A stretch of DNA of 16,292 nucleotides from Cytophagales bacterium (GTDB taxonomy: Bacteria; Bacteroidota; Bacteroidia; Cytophagales; Cyclobacteriaceae), in NCBI GenBank assembly GCA_003500135.1, contig DNTA01000057.1, positions 1 to 16,292 of the forward strand. The letters run 5' to 3'. Shown one piece after another: positions 1-7,917 of this stretch. Every line of letters begins with the position of its first letter. The stretch's first letter is position 1. The notes beneath the pieces are model-generated. The model did not search any database and was not told the origin of the DNA. It worked only from the letters and a program-made list of their open reading frames with translations. Made by a program: the position numbers and the translations under genes.

Positions 1-10
1 CAGTAAATGC

Positions 11-1342
11 CTAAGTCAATACGTTTAACCCTCCTCCACCGGTTCCTATCAGCAACCTGTCATTTTTGTCGAGAATAATACTTGTAAGATTATTATCACT
101 TAAAGAAATGGAACGCTCATTGTCTTGAAATATGTTTTTAAATGTTTTATTCGCCGGATTGAAATAGTCCAGACTTCCATCAGTGCCAATCCATATGTTC
201 CCCTTATGATCTTCACAAAAAGCGGTGACCCGGTTATTACTTAGGCTATGCCTATCGCGTGGATGATGCTTGAAATGACTAAACCGGAGTTGTCGCGGAT
301 TGTATTTGTTGATTCCATTTGCTCCTATCCAGATGATTCCTGAATTATCTTCAAATATTGATGCCACGTAATTTCCACTGATGGTTTGTTCATCCCCTTC
401 ATTGTGTTCAAATCCATCAAAACCTTTTATTTGTTCATTATAAATATGTAGGCCATCTGCGGTAGTACCCACCCACATTTTGTTTCTGCTATCAAGATAT
501 AGCGCAGAAATGTCATTACTTTTTAAACTCTTCGGCTTTGTGGCATCGTGTAGAAACTGTTCTGTTTCACCTGTCTCGGTATTTAAACTGATTATACCAT
601 TTTCTAAGGTCCCCAACCATAAATTCGAATTTCCATAATCAGCCGCACATGTTATTTTAATATTATTTAAGTCCGTGTCATCCTTACGTAATGCCACTTT
701 GGCAATTTGCGGTTCATTGTTTCTATATTCCAACCGGGCCAGGCCGTCCCAGGTACAGATCCATAATTGATTATTGCGGTCAATATATAGCTTCCTTACA
801 AAATCAGAGGGCAACCCTTCAGAAGTATTGTTGGCCCTAAAATCCTGAAAATGATTTTTTTCATGATCATATCGACAAAGGCCTGCGCCCCAAAAAGAAA
901 TCCAGAGGAAACCTCTTTCATCATTGGCTAGCGAGGTTGGCCTGCTTCCAATTTTTCCAGACAGATTTTTACTTTGAGGCAGAAAACGGATAAACTTCCC
1001 ACTTATTGTATCCATTTTATTCAGTCCCTGCCAGGTAGCTACCCATAATTGTTGATAGCGATCTTCGGCTATATCCCATATCCAGCTATGCGACAGTGAT
1101 GTTGAATCTTCTTTGTGATGCCTGAATATTTCAAATTGATACCCATCGTATTTATTGAGCCCGTCTTGTGTCCCCATCCAAAGCAGGCCGTTGTGATCCT
1201 GATAAATACAATTGATGGTATTTTGGGAGTATCCTGCCTCTTTGCCCAGCCTTTGAAACCGTATGACCTGGGCATGGATATGGTAATGACCAAAGGAGGT
1301 TAACCAAACAAATATTACCCATATGGCGAATTTTGTTCGCAT
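11..1342 (-). CDS. Secreted two-component-regulator propeller protein, probably truncated sensor
   Basis: The 443-residue product starts with a hydrophobic signal peptide ending in HAQ at about residue 25. It then shows repeated beta-propeller blades with the pattern 'D..G.LW.GT..GLN.YD' (examples: LLWMGTQDGLNKYDG, QLWVATWQGLNKMD, KMWVGTTADGLHIY, IIWIGANGINKYN, NIWIGTDGSLDYFN). This is the reg_prop repeat of the periplasmic sensor half of Bacteroidota hybrid two-component systems, which usually detect glycans. Known family members run on through about 14 blades, a Y_Y_Y domain, a membrane helix and a kinase or regulator part, for a total near 800-1400 residues. Here a TAG follows the glycine-rich blade GTGGGGLNVLT, and only ten bases of window remain beyond it, so whether the frame continues cannot be seen. 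As read, the protein has no membrane anchor or signalling domain. No polysaccharide-utilisation genes lie beside it. The propeller family is secure; the signalling role is inferred. Confidence 0.8.
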   Translation of the reverse strand: MRTKFAIWVIFVWLTSFGHYHIHAQVIRFQRLGKEAGYSQNTINCIYQDHNGLLWMGTQDGLNKYDGYQFEIFRHHKEDSTSLSHSWIWDIAEDRYQQLWVATWQGLNKMDTISGKFIRFLPQSKNLSGKIGSRPTSLANDERGFLWISFWGAGLCRYDHEKNHFQDFRANNTSEGLPSDFVRKLYIDRNNQLWICTWDGLARLEYRNNEPQIAKVALRKDDTDLNNIKITCAADYGNSNLWLGTLENGIISLNTETGETEQFLHDATKPKSLKSNDISALYLDSRNKMWVGTTADGLHIYNEQIKGFDGFEHNEGDEQTISGNYVASIFEDNSGIIWIGANGINKYNPRQLRFSHFKHHPRDRHSLSNNRVTAFCEDHKGNIWIGTDGSLDYFNPANKTFKNIFQDNERSISLSDNNLTSIILDKNDRLLIGTGGGGLNVLT

Positions 1343-1359
1343 TTGGCCGTGGTGATGTT

Positions 1360-1373
1360 TTGTTACCTAACAA
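1360..1373. repeat. Short palindrome upstream of the propeller gene
   Basis: TTGTTA-CC-TAACAA is a perfect 6+6 inverted repeat with a 2-base spacer. It lies about 18 bases upstream of the start codon of the minus-strand propeller gene, in the divergent region shared with the SRAP gene. It could be an operator half-site pair or chance in AT-rich DNA; no regulator can be assigned. Confidence 0.3.
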
Positions 1374-1434
1374 TAAAACAACGATCCTTGCTTATTAATT
1401 TCTCGTTCGATTAGTTTGAAGCACGGATATTCTT

Positions 1435-1462
1435 TTTGAAAGGAAAATATTGTGTAAACTTG
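1435..1462 (+). promoter_or_regulatory. Candidate Bacteroidota promoter for the SRAP gene
   Basis: TTTG (1435-1438) is followed after 16 bases by TAAACTTG (1455-1462). This is one mismatch from the Bacteroidota -7 element TAnnTTTG, with slightly short spacing. A start point a few bases downstream would leave a leader of roughly 20 nt before the ATG at 1488. The match is imperfect and the region is AT-rich. Confidence 0.35.
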
Positions 1463-1487
1463 TATTACAACCACTTGCCTGATAATT

Positions 1488-2264
1488 ATGTGTTATAATG
1501 TAGCCTACCTGACCAAAAGAAAACAAAAATATGCTGAACATCACGGTGAAACGGATGCGGATGTAGAACGGCTGGGAAAACAACTGGAGGCCATCACTGA
1601 GAAACATTACAATGCAAGTGGTTTTATCTACCCTAACCTTCTCGTAGTTACCAATAAACGTCCCGATGATTTTCAAATGCTGACCTGGGGCATGGTGCCC
1701 TTTTTTATGCGCGATGTAGCACACCCTAAGGAATTGAAGTGGAACACGCTGAATTGTGTGGGCGAAAAGATGTTTGAGACCAAATCGTATAAAAATCCAG
1801 CCGAGAAAAGAAGGTGCCTGATCTGTCTGGATGGCTTTTACGAGCCACATCATTACAAAGGTGTAAGCTATCCTTTTTTCATCCGGCATAAAAATGATGA
1901 CCCGATGTGGGTAGCCGGATTGTGGGACGATAACGGCCATATACAAACGGTCAGCCTGGTTACGGTTGAGGCCTCTCCATTGCTGGGCCGCATTCATAAT
2001 GATAAAAAACGCATGCCACTTATCCTTCCGCACGAAATGCGCAGGGATTGGTTAAGTGAGTTGGAATCGCCCGCTGATAAGGATGCCCTGAGGGAGCTTA
2101 TTCAGCCGTATGATGATGAATTGTTGACTACTTACAGCGTGCCTCCTATCCGGTCTAACAAAAAACTGGGAAGGGAAGCCGCAGGCGACACGCCGGAAGC
2201 ACTGGAGGAATATCATTATGATGCCCTACCGGAAGAATATTATAGGGAAGTGATTGGAGCATAA
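1488..2264 (+). CDS. SRAP-family protein (HMCES/YedK-like abasic-site DNA-protein crosslinker)
   Basis: This 258-residue protein belongs to the SOS-response-associated peptidase (SRAP) family. Members use Cys2, exposed once Met1 is removed, to form a stable thiazolidine crosslink with abasic sites in single-stranded DNA, shielding them during replication. The start is fixed by this chemistry: the reading begins Met-Cys-Tyr. The other active-site elements are visible: an Asn in KWNTLNCVGEK (N86 or N89), Glu119 in CLDGFYEP, and His170 in RIHNDKKRMPLIL, which corresponds to the family's 'H..RMP' motif. Conserved structural pieces LTWGMVPFF and MWVAGLWDD are present. Length is slightly above the roughly 220 residues of E. 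coli YedK, with the extra residues at the C-terminus. The gene is alone on its strand and is followed directly by a hairpin. It is predicted to be cytosolic and intact. Confidence 0.93.
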   Translation: MCYNVAYLTKRKQKYAEHHGETDADVERLGKQLEAITEKHYNASGFIYPNLLVVTNKRPDDFQMLTWGMVPFFMRDVAHPKELKWNTLNCVGEKMFETKSYKNPAEKRRCLICLDGFYEPHHYKGVSYPFFIRHKNDDPMWVAGLWDDNGHIQTVSLVTVEASPLLGRIHNDKKRMPLILPHEMRRDWLSELESPADKDALRELIQPYDDELLTTYSVPPIRSNKKLGREAAGDTPEALEEYHYDALPEEYYREVIGA

Positions 2265-2293
2265 AAAACCCCATCCCGGTAACCGGAATGGGG
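2263..2293 (-). terminator. Rho-independent terminator for the S9 peptidase gene, at the end of SRAP
   Basis: The arms CCCCAT (2269-2274) and ATGGGG (2288-2293) enclose the inner inverted repeat CCGGT/ACCGG. On the minus strand the hairpin is followed by a run of six T (2268-2263), the classic intrinsic-terminator layout, 21 bases past the S9 stop codon. It begins within a few bases of the SRAP stop, so it may serve both convergent genes, though the plus side lacks a good T-run. Confidence 0.75.
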
Positions 2294-2313
2294 TGAATTT
2301 ATGGTAGCTACGA

Positions 2314-4761
2314 CTACTTACTTTCCGATTCCGATTCCTCTTCTTTCCGTTCATCCCTGTTTTTCACATACTTATCCAGCCATTGATCCTGTTCCCAAAG
2401 CATATGCAATATGCTCTCTTTCGCACGATATCCGTGACTTTCTTTGGGCAGCATCACAAGCCGGACCCTCGCACCCAGGCCTTTCAAGGCATTAAAGTAT
2501 CGCTCACTTTGCAGCGGATAGGTACCAGAATTATTATCTGCCTCGCCGTGGATTAACAATAATGGCGTTTTCATTTTGTCGGCATGCATAAATGGCGACA
2601 TGGTATAATAAACCTCCGGCGCTTCCCAATATGAGCGTTGCTCGGCCTGGAAACCAAATGGTGTAAGCGTTCTGTTATATGCGCCACTACGCGCGACACC
2701 GGCTGCAAACAGATCGGAATGCGACAGCAGATTGGCCACCATGAATGCGCCGTAGCTATGTCCGCCTACCGCAACTTTATCCTGGTCAATATAGCCCATT
2801 GCATCTACGGCATCAATGGCAGCTTTTGCATTGGCCACCAGTTGCGGACGGAAGGTGTCATTCGGTTCTTCATCACCTTCGCCAATTACAGGAAATGCCG
2901 CATCATCAAGCACTACATAGCCTTTATTGACCCAGTAAATTGGCGAGCCCCAGTAGGGATAGGTAAATTCATTCGGGTTCTGGGTGTTCTGCGAAGCGCT
3001 GGCTTTATCTTTGTATTCCCTTGGATACGCCCACAGGATCATGGGGTATTTTTTATTTTCATCCTTATCGAATCCAACCGGCAGGTACAGGGTTCCCGAC
3101 AGTTCAAGCCCGTCATCACGCTTGTAGGTGATCACCTCCTTGTGTACGTTTTGTATGGCTTTGAAAGGATTTTCGAAATCCGTTAATTGCTCCAGTTTAT
3201 TCTTTTTCAGGTTTCGGAAGTAATAATTGGGATATTCGCTTTTTGACTCAATGCGCACCAATAGCTGCCTGTTACCGGCATCGTAGTCCCTGATATCTTC
3301 CAGCTTATCAGTATATTCTGATTGGTACAACCTATTGGTTGTCCGGCTCTTAAGATTGTATTCGTCTAAAAACGGGAACTGCCCCTCTTCAGTATACCCG
3401 TCACCGATGAGAAAAGCGCTGCTGCCATCAATTGCGAGGATCTCTTTGCCAAATTCGTTTCTTTTGGTCACGAAACTACCCGGATCGTTGTACCGGTCCT
3501 GGTAATTGCGGTCGTAAAGTACCACTGTCTCCTGATCAGGTTGTGATGGGTTAAACAGATAGGTTTTGGTATTTCGGGTGTCAAACCAGTAATCATAGGC
3601 TATGGCCATTTCATCGGTACCCCAATCAATATTGTTGAACCTGTTGGCCGTTTTTAATAACTCTGTGGGCTCACCATCAAACGGCGCTTCAAGACTAAAT
3701 AAAGCATCTCTGAACTCCACTTCATTTTCCGGATCACCACCATCCAGGGCTTCAACAAAGTACAGGGTGGCAGGTTTATCATTTCTCCAGCCTATGTCCC
3801 TTCTTCCTGTCCTGGTGGCCATGAAGCCCTTCGGCAAATCTTCGATCAAAGGTACTTCAACAATGGTGTTAACAAGGTCGCCATCGGTGGAATACACATC
3901 AGTTTTTGAAGCAAACCGGTAATAGGGCACCAGGTATGAAAAGGGCTTTTCCACTGTGCTGATCAGTACATATTCACCATTGGGTGAAAAATTGATATTG
4001 TTGTACATGGCGCTTTCAGCCCATTTTTCGATACTACCGTCTAATGAAACTTTATGAAGCTCCGACAATGCCAGTTGCTCAAAATTGAATTCATCATTCT
4101 TATTTTTCAATAAATCCTGGTATGTTCGGTTTTGCGCTTTCTTTCCTTCACTCACGGAAACTGTGGGGCCTTCAGGAACTACATTTTCAGTATCTATCAA
4201 GGGCTTCCTGTCTTCCGGCAACATTTTGACCAGCAGCGACTCACCATCGGAAAACCAATTGATCACATCGCGCATATTGGCATTCACTGATGCATCCGTA
4301 AGTTTTCGTGCTGCTGCCTTTTCAACATCCAGCACCCATACTTCCACACCTTCTCCGGTCGTATGGGTCATGGCAATCATCGACTGGTCGGGTGACCATG
4401 AAAAGTTGGTCAGGCGTGGGCTTTCGGGCAAACCGCTTACCTGTTTCAATTCAGCATCCAGGTTGGGCGCTTTTATTTTAACATTATTGAAATAAGTAAC
4501 CCTGCTACCAATATTGGTCGTAGGATTGATTCTCAGACCTCCCAGACGCATTTCCTTTTCTGAAAGTTCAGCAATACTCTTATAGGCGTCGCGATATAAG
4601 AACACCATGTGTTCCTTATCATCGTCCAACAAAACATAGGGAGCGAGAGGCACGTCGACTAATTCCAAAATCTCCTCCGAAGGCTTTTGATAAGTTACAT
4701 TTTCCTGTGCCAGACTGCTAAATCCGACCAGCAGGGATAATAATAAAACAACTATTCTCAT
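2314..4761 (-). CDS. Secreted S9 family serine peptidase (glutamyl-endopeptidase-like, S9D type)
   Basis: The 815-residue protein has a signal peptide (MRIVVLLLSLLVGFSSLAQ, cut after about residue 19), a long beta-propeller-like region (roughly 40-530) and a C-terminal alpha/beta-hydrolase domain (roughly 545-800). The catalytic triad can be read: Ser669 in GGHSYGAF, Asp742 in HGEADNN and His776 in KESHGY. These are the standard prolyl-oligopeptidase positions. The N-terminal stretch with EILELVDVPLAP and LGGLRINP resembles the plant chloroplast glutamyl endopeptidase group (S9D) more than classic dipeptidyl peptidase IV; this is from memory of the family. The probable role is periplasmic peptide degradation. 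The last 15 residues form a charged Glu/Ser/Lys tail of unknown use. It is divergent from the M16 peptidase gene, so two secreted peptidases share the 297-base region between them. The frame is fully open and the family call is very secure; specificity for Glu is inferred. Confidence 0.93.
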   Translation of the reverse strand: MRIVVLLLSLLVGFSSLAQENVTYQKPSEEILELVDVPLAPYVLLDDDKEHMVFLYRDAYKSIAELSEKEMRLGGLRINPTTNIGSRVTYFNNVKIKAPNLDAELKQVSGLPESPRLTNFSWSPDQSMIAMTHTTGEGVEVWVLDVEKAAARKLTDASVNANMRDVINWFSDGESLLVKMLPEDRKPLIDTENVVPEGPTVSVSEGKKAQNRTYQDLLKNKNDEFNFEQLALSELHKVSLDGSIEKWAESAMYNNINFSPNGEYVLISTVEKPFSYLVPYYRFASKTDVYSTDGDLVNTIVEVPLIEDLPKGFMATRTGRRDIGWRNDKPATLYFVEALDGGDPENEVEFRDALFSLEAPFDGEPTELLKTANRFNNIDWGTDEMAIAYDYWFDTRNTKTYLFNPSQPDQETVVLYDRNYQDRYNDPGSFVTKRNEFGKEILAIDGSSAFLIGDGYTEEGQFPFLDEYNLKSRTTNRLYQSEYTDKLEDIRDYDAGNRQLLVRIESKSEYPNYYFRNLKKNKLEQLTDFENPFKAIQNVHKEVITYKRDDGLELSGTLYLPVGFDKDENKKYPMILWAYPREYKDKASASQNTQNPNEFTYPYWGSPIYWVNKGYVVLDDAAFPVIGEGDEEPNDTFRPQLVANAKAAIDAVDAMGYIDQDKVAVGGHSYGAFMVANLLSHSDLFAAGVARSGAYNRTLTPFGFQAEQRSYWEAPEVYYTMSPFMHADKMKTPLLLIHGEADNNSGTYPLQSERYFNALKGLGARVRLVMLPKESHGYRAKESILHMLWEQDQWLDKYVKNRDERKEEESESESK

Positions 4762-5058
4762 TTATCTATTGGTTTTTATTGATCATTAAGGTTAACAATA
4801 TATTGGATAAAAGTTCTTCATTTTATGCACCCATAACAATTCCCCAAATTACGATTTTGATACCAACAAGCCGCTACCAGTTAAAAAAGCATTTATCCAT
4901 TTACGGAAAAAAGATATGCTTCCCCTTATAAAACTGTATATTTATCTTGACTTCGTTTATCTGTAACAGGGATACCAGAAGTTTCAACCACTTTTGAGTA
5001 TGTAAAAAAAATCATCTAACAATCAAAAACATCCAACTCTAACTAAACAGAAATAGGT
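4762..5058. other. Divergent intergenic region between two secreted peptidase genes
   Basis: This AT-rich 297-base spacer must hold the start signals of both the S9 (minus) and M16 (plus) genes. TATATTTA at 4937-4944 is one mismatch from the Bacteroidota -7 element TAnnTTTG, but no TTTG lies at the right distance upstream. No open frame, tRNA or strong hairpin was seen. Confidence 0.5.
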
Positions 5059-7701
5059 ATGAAAAAAATTATTTCTCTTTTAACACTGTCATTATTGCTC
5101 ACCGCTGGTATCAGAGCGCAGGACGACAGTGGCTTCGATATCGATGCGGTCGACATTCCATTCACAAAATACACACTGGATAACGGCCTGACAGTTATTA
5201 TCCATGAAGACCACAAGGCGCCAATCGTTGCCGTAAATGTGTGGTATCATGTGGGCTCAAAGAATGAAAAAGACGGTAAAACCGGATTTGCCCACCTATT
5301 TGAGCACCTGATGTTCAATGGCAGTGAAAATTTCAATCAGGACTATTTCATGGCCATGGAGCGTATTGGCGCTACCGATCTTAATGGTACAACCAACTTT
5401 GACCGTACCAACTACTTTCAGAACGTACCTAAATCAGCCTTTGACATTGCCCTTTTCATGGAATCAGATCGTATGGGTCATTTTGCCGGCGCGATTTCAC
5501 AGGAGCGGCTTGATGAACAAAGAGGTGTGGTTCAAAATGAAAAGCGCCAGGGCGAAAACCAACCCTATGGTCGCTTTTTTAACCGGGTAACTGAAAACTG
5601 TTTTCCCGAAGGTCACCCCTACAACCATACGGTTATTGGCTCCATGGAAGATCTTAATGCGGCTTCATTAGAAGATGTAAAAGAGTGGTTCAAAAACTAC
5701 TATGGCGCTGCAAATGCCGTTTTGGTCATCGCCGGCGATGTGGATACAGAGGAAGCATATGAAAAAGTTGTGGAATATTTCGGCGACATCCCTTCAGGCC
5801 CACCGGTAACAACTCCCAAAAAGAATATAGCCAAAAGGTCCGGTGAAATCAGGGAAGTTATGCAGGACCGTGTGCCTCAATCACGTATTTACATGATCTG
5901 GAACGTAGCGCCCTGGGGCCATCCCGATGCTTTCGAGCTGGATATGGTTTCTTCCGTTCTTTCTTCGGGCAAAACCTCACGCTTATACAAAAGACTCGTT
6001 TATGATGAGCAAATTGCCACCAGCGTTAATGCTTTTAACTGGGAAAATGAGTTGGCCGGACTTTTCGTGATCCAGGCCGATGTAAAGCCGGGCGTGGAAA
6101 ACCACGTGGTGGAAAAGGCTATTAATGAGGAATTAAACAAACTGTTAGCCGAAGGGCCTACAGCCGAAGAATTGAAGCGCGTAAAAACGAATTATTTTGC
6201 CGGGTTTGTTCGCGGTATAGAACGTATTGGCGGTTTTGGTGGTAAGTCGGATATCCTGGCACAAAATGAAGTGTTCATGGATGATCCCGGGTATTTTAAG
6301 GAGCGACTGAAAGGATATAAGCAAGCCGATATTGCTTCTGTAAAAAAAGCAGCCAACTACTGGCTCAGCGATGGCAAATACCTCCTGGAAATCAATCCAT
6401 TCCCTGATTACAGTACGGTGGCCACCGAAGTAGACCGAAGCAAAGGCCTTCCTGAGCTTGGCCCCGCTGCCGAGGTTAAGTTCCCCGATGTGGAAGAGGC
6501 TACCTTATCGAATGGCATGAAAGTATTGCTGGCCCGCAGGACTACCGTTCCTTTGGTCCAGTTCAGCCTGCAACTCGATGCCGGTTATGCGGCTGACCAG
6601 TTTGGTAAGCCCGGCACAGCTCAGCTTGCCATGACCATGCTCGATGAGGGCACTAAAGAACGTTCAGCACTGGAGATCAGTGAAGAAGCGGATAAATTAG
6701 GCGCCAACATATCTTCGGGATCAAACCTGGATAATTCATTCGTTACCCTGAATGCCCTGAAAACGAATCTGGATGAAAGCCTTGCGCTTTACAGCGATAT
6801 CATTCTCAACCCTGCTTTTCCTGAAAATGAATTTACACGCCTGAAAAAACAGCAAATTGTTCAAATACAGCAGGAAAAAGCTAACCCGGTACAAATGGCA
6901 ATTCGTGTTATGCCTAAATTCATTTACGGTGAAGGCCATGCCTACAGCCTGCCGCTTACCGGTTCAGGGTATGAAAATACAGTGGCCGAAATCACCACCG
7001 ATGACCTGAAAAAATTCTATGGCGACTGGTTCAAACCCAATAATGCCACGATGGTTGTGGTTGGTGATATCACCATGGATGAGCTGAAGGAACAGCTCAA
7101 CAACTACTTTAAAAAGTGGAAAAAGGGTGACGTTCCCAGTAAAAATCTTGCCATGGTAGATCGTAAGGCATCGAAGATCTATCTGGTCGACAAACCCGGC
7201 TCAATTCAGTCTGTAATTATTGCAGGTCATGTTACACAGCCCTATGGCGAAGTAAACGAGCCGGCTGTCAGTATGATGAACAATATATTAGGCGGGGAAT
7301 TTACTTCGAGAGTAAATATGAACCTTCGTGAGGATAAAGGCTGGGCATATGGCGCAAGAACCATAATGATCGGCGCCAAAGGACAACGACCTTACCTGGC
7401 ATATGCACCTGTACAATCGGATAAAACAAGTGAATCGATGGTAGAATTGAAAAAAGAGCTATCGGGTTATGTAGGGGACAGTCCGGCCACACAGGAAGAA
7501 TTTGCCAAAGAAAACGAAGTGTTAAGTTTACCGGGTCAATGGGAAACGCTTTCGAGTGTAAGAGGTTCTTTGACAGATGTGGTGAGATACGGCTTGTCAA
7601 CGGATTATTATCAAACCTATGCCGGTAAAGTGCGCGGATTAACCGTTGAGGATATTCGGGAAGCAGCAGATCAAATGGTCCACCCTGAAGATATCAACTA
7701 G
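5059..7701 (+). CDS. Secreted M16 zinc metallopeptidase, cut short by an in-frame TAG
   Basis: The 880-residue product has a signal peptide (MKKIISLLTLSLLLTAGIRAQ) and two M16 halves, each with an M16_C-type domain, as in pitrilysin-like and PqqL-like peptidases. The inverted zinc motif HxxEH is intact in FAHLFEHLMF (His79, Glu82, His83), with a downstream Glu in DEQRGVVQNE completing the site. The second half, from about residue 485 (VEEATLSNGMKVLLARR), lacks HxxEH, as expected for the inactive half, and carries the conserved SRVNMNLREDKGWAYG segment. The likely role is degradation of peptides in the periplasm. The frame stops at TAG (7699-7701) just where the last strand of the fold should begin; 41 further codons of homologous sequence follow in the same frame. 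The shortened protein might misfold, be degraded or be rescued by readthrough. Family assignment is very secure; whether the protein is functional is not. Confidence 0.9.
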   Translation: MKKIISLLTLSLLLTAGIRAQDDSGFDIDAVDIPFTKYTLDNGLTVIIHEDHKAPIVAVNVWYHVGSKNEKDGKTGFAHLFEHLMFNGSENFNQDYFMAMERIGATDLNGTTNFDRTNYFQNVPKSAFDIALFMESDRMGHFAGAISQERLDEQRGVVQNEKRQGENQPYGRFFNRVTENCFPEGHPYNHTVIGSMEDLNAASLEDVKEWFKNYYGAANAVLVIAGDVDTEEAYEKVVEYFGDIPSGPPVTTPKKNIAKRSGEIREVMQDRVPQSRIYMIWNVAPWGHPDAFELDMVSSVLSSGKTSRLYKRLVYDEQIATSVNAFNWENELAGLFVIQADVKPGVENHVVEKAINEELNKLLAEGPTAEELKRVKTNYFAGFVRGIERIGGFGGKSDILAQNEVFMDDPGYFKERLKGYKQADIASVKKAANYWLSDGKYLLEINPFPDYSTVATEVDRSKGLPELGPAAEVKFPDVEEATLSNGMKVLLARRTTVPLVQFSLQLDAGYAADQFGKPGTAQLAMTMLDEGTKERSALEISEEADKLGANISSGSNLDNSFVTLNALKTNLDESLALYSDIILNPAFPENEFTRLKKQQIVQIQQEKANPVQMAIRVMPKFIYGEGHAYSLPLTGSGYENTVAEITTDDLKKFYGDWFKPNNATMVVVGDITMDELKEQLNNYFKKWKKGDVPSKNLAMVDRKASKIYLVDKPGSIQSVIIAGHVTQPYGEVNEPAVSMMNNILGGEFTSRVNMNLREDKGWAYGARTIMIGAKGQRPYLAYAPVQSDKTSESMVELKKELSGYVGDSPATQEEFAKENEVLSLPGQWETLSSVRGSLTDVVRYGLSTDYYQTYAGKVRGLTVEDIREAADQMVHPEDIN

Positions 7702-7827
7702 TTCGTTGTTGGCGACCGCGAACAAATAGAGGAAAAGATCAAAGCCCTCGGTTTTGGCGAGATCGTCATTATAGATGCCGATGGTAATATCCTGGAGCCT
7801 TCGGCCCAAAAAATGGACATTGAATAG
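7699..7827 (+). pseudogene. Severed C-terminal tail of the M16 peptidase
   Basis: Directly after the TAG at 7699, the same frame reads FVVGDREQIEEKIKALGFGE and on to QKMDIE, then TAG at 7825-7827. 'WVVVGDR..IE' is the usual last beta-strand and helix of M16_C domains, so this is the peptidase's own C-terminus. Reading through would give a 922-residue protein. Family members most often have a hydrophobic or aromatic residue at the stop position, so a TGG-to-TAG change is one simple origin, though the original codon is not known. The terminator hairpin starts only 13 bases after the second TAG, which marks that as the original end of the gene. Confidence 0.85.
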
Positions 7828-7839
7828 ATTAAAATTTCG

Positions 7840-7873
7840 CAAATGCCTGATATATTCATCCGGCATTTGTTTT
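7840..7873 (+). terminator. Rho-independent terminator of the M16 peptidase gene
   Basis: CAAATGCC (7840-7847) pairs with GGCATTTG (7862-7869), and a further GAT/ATC inner pairing follows one mismatch. TTTT comes straight after the 3' arm (7870-7873). It lies just past the second TAG of the M16 frame and just before the promoter of the next gene. Confidence 0.75.
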
Positions 7874-7882
7874 ACCTATATA

Positions 7883-7913
7883 TTTGCCCGCTCCTTTTCT
7901 AATAGTAGATTTG
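7883..7913 (+). promoter_or_regulatory. Bacteroidota-type promoter of the MoeB-like gene
   Basis: TTTG (7883-7886), a 19-base spacer, then TAGATTTG (7906-7913) match the Bacteroidota primary sigma factor consensus (TTTG at -33, TAnnTTTG at -7) at every specified base. Transcription would be expected to begin about 4-7 bases later, which falls on or next to the ATG at 7918, so the mRNA would be leaderless. Confidence 0.7.
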
Positions 7914-7917
7914 ATGT

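Noticed and set aside
1395..2033. Open frame of 212 codons on the minus strand opposite the SRAP gene
   Set aside because: It lies wholly inside a gene with intact active-site residues on the other strand and has no recognisable domain or signal peptide.
2638..3186. Open frame of 182 codons on the plus strand inside the S9 peptidase gene
   Set aside because: It is the reverse of the catalytic domain, including the Ser669 region, and its translation resembles no family I know.
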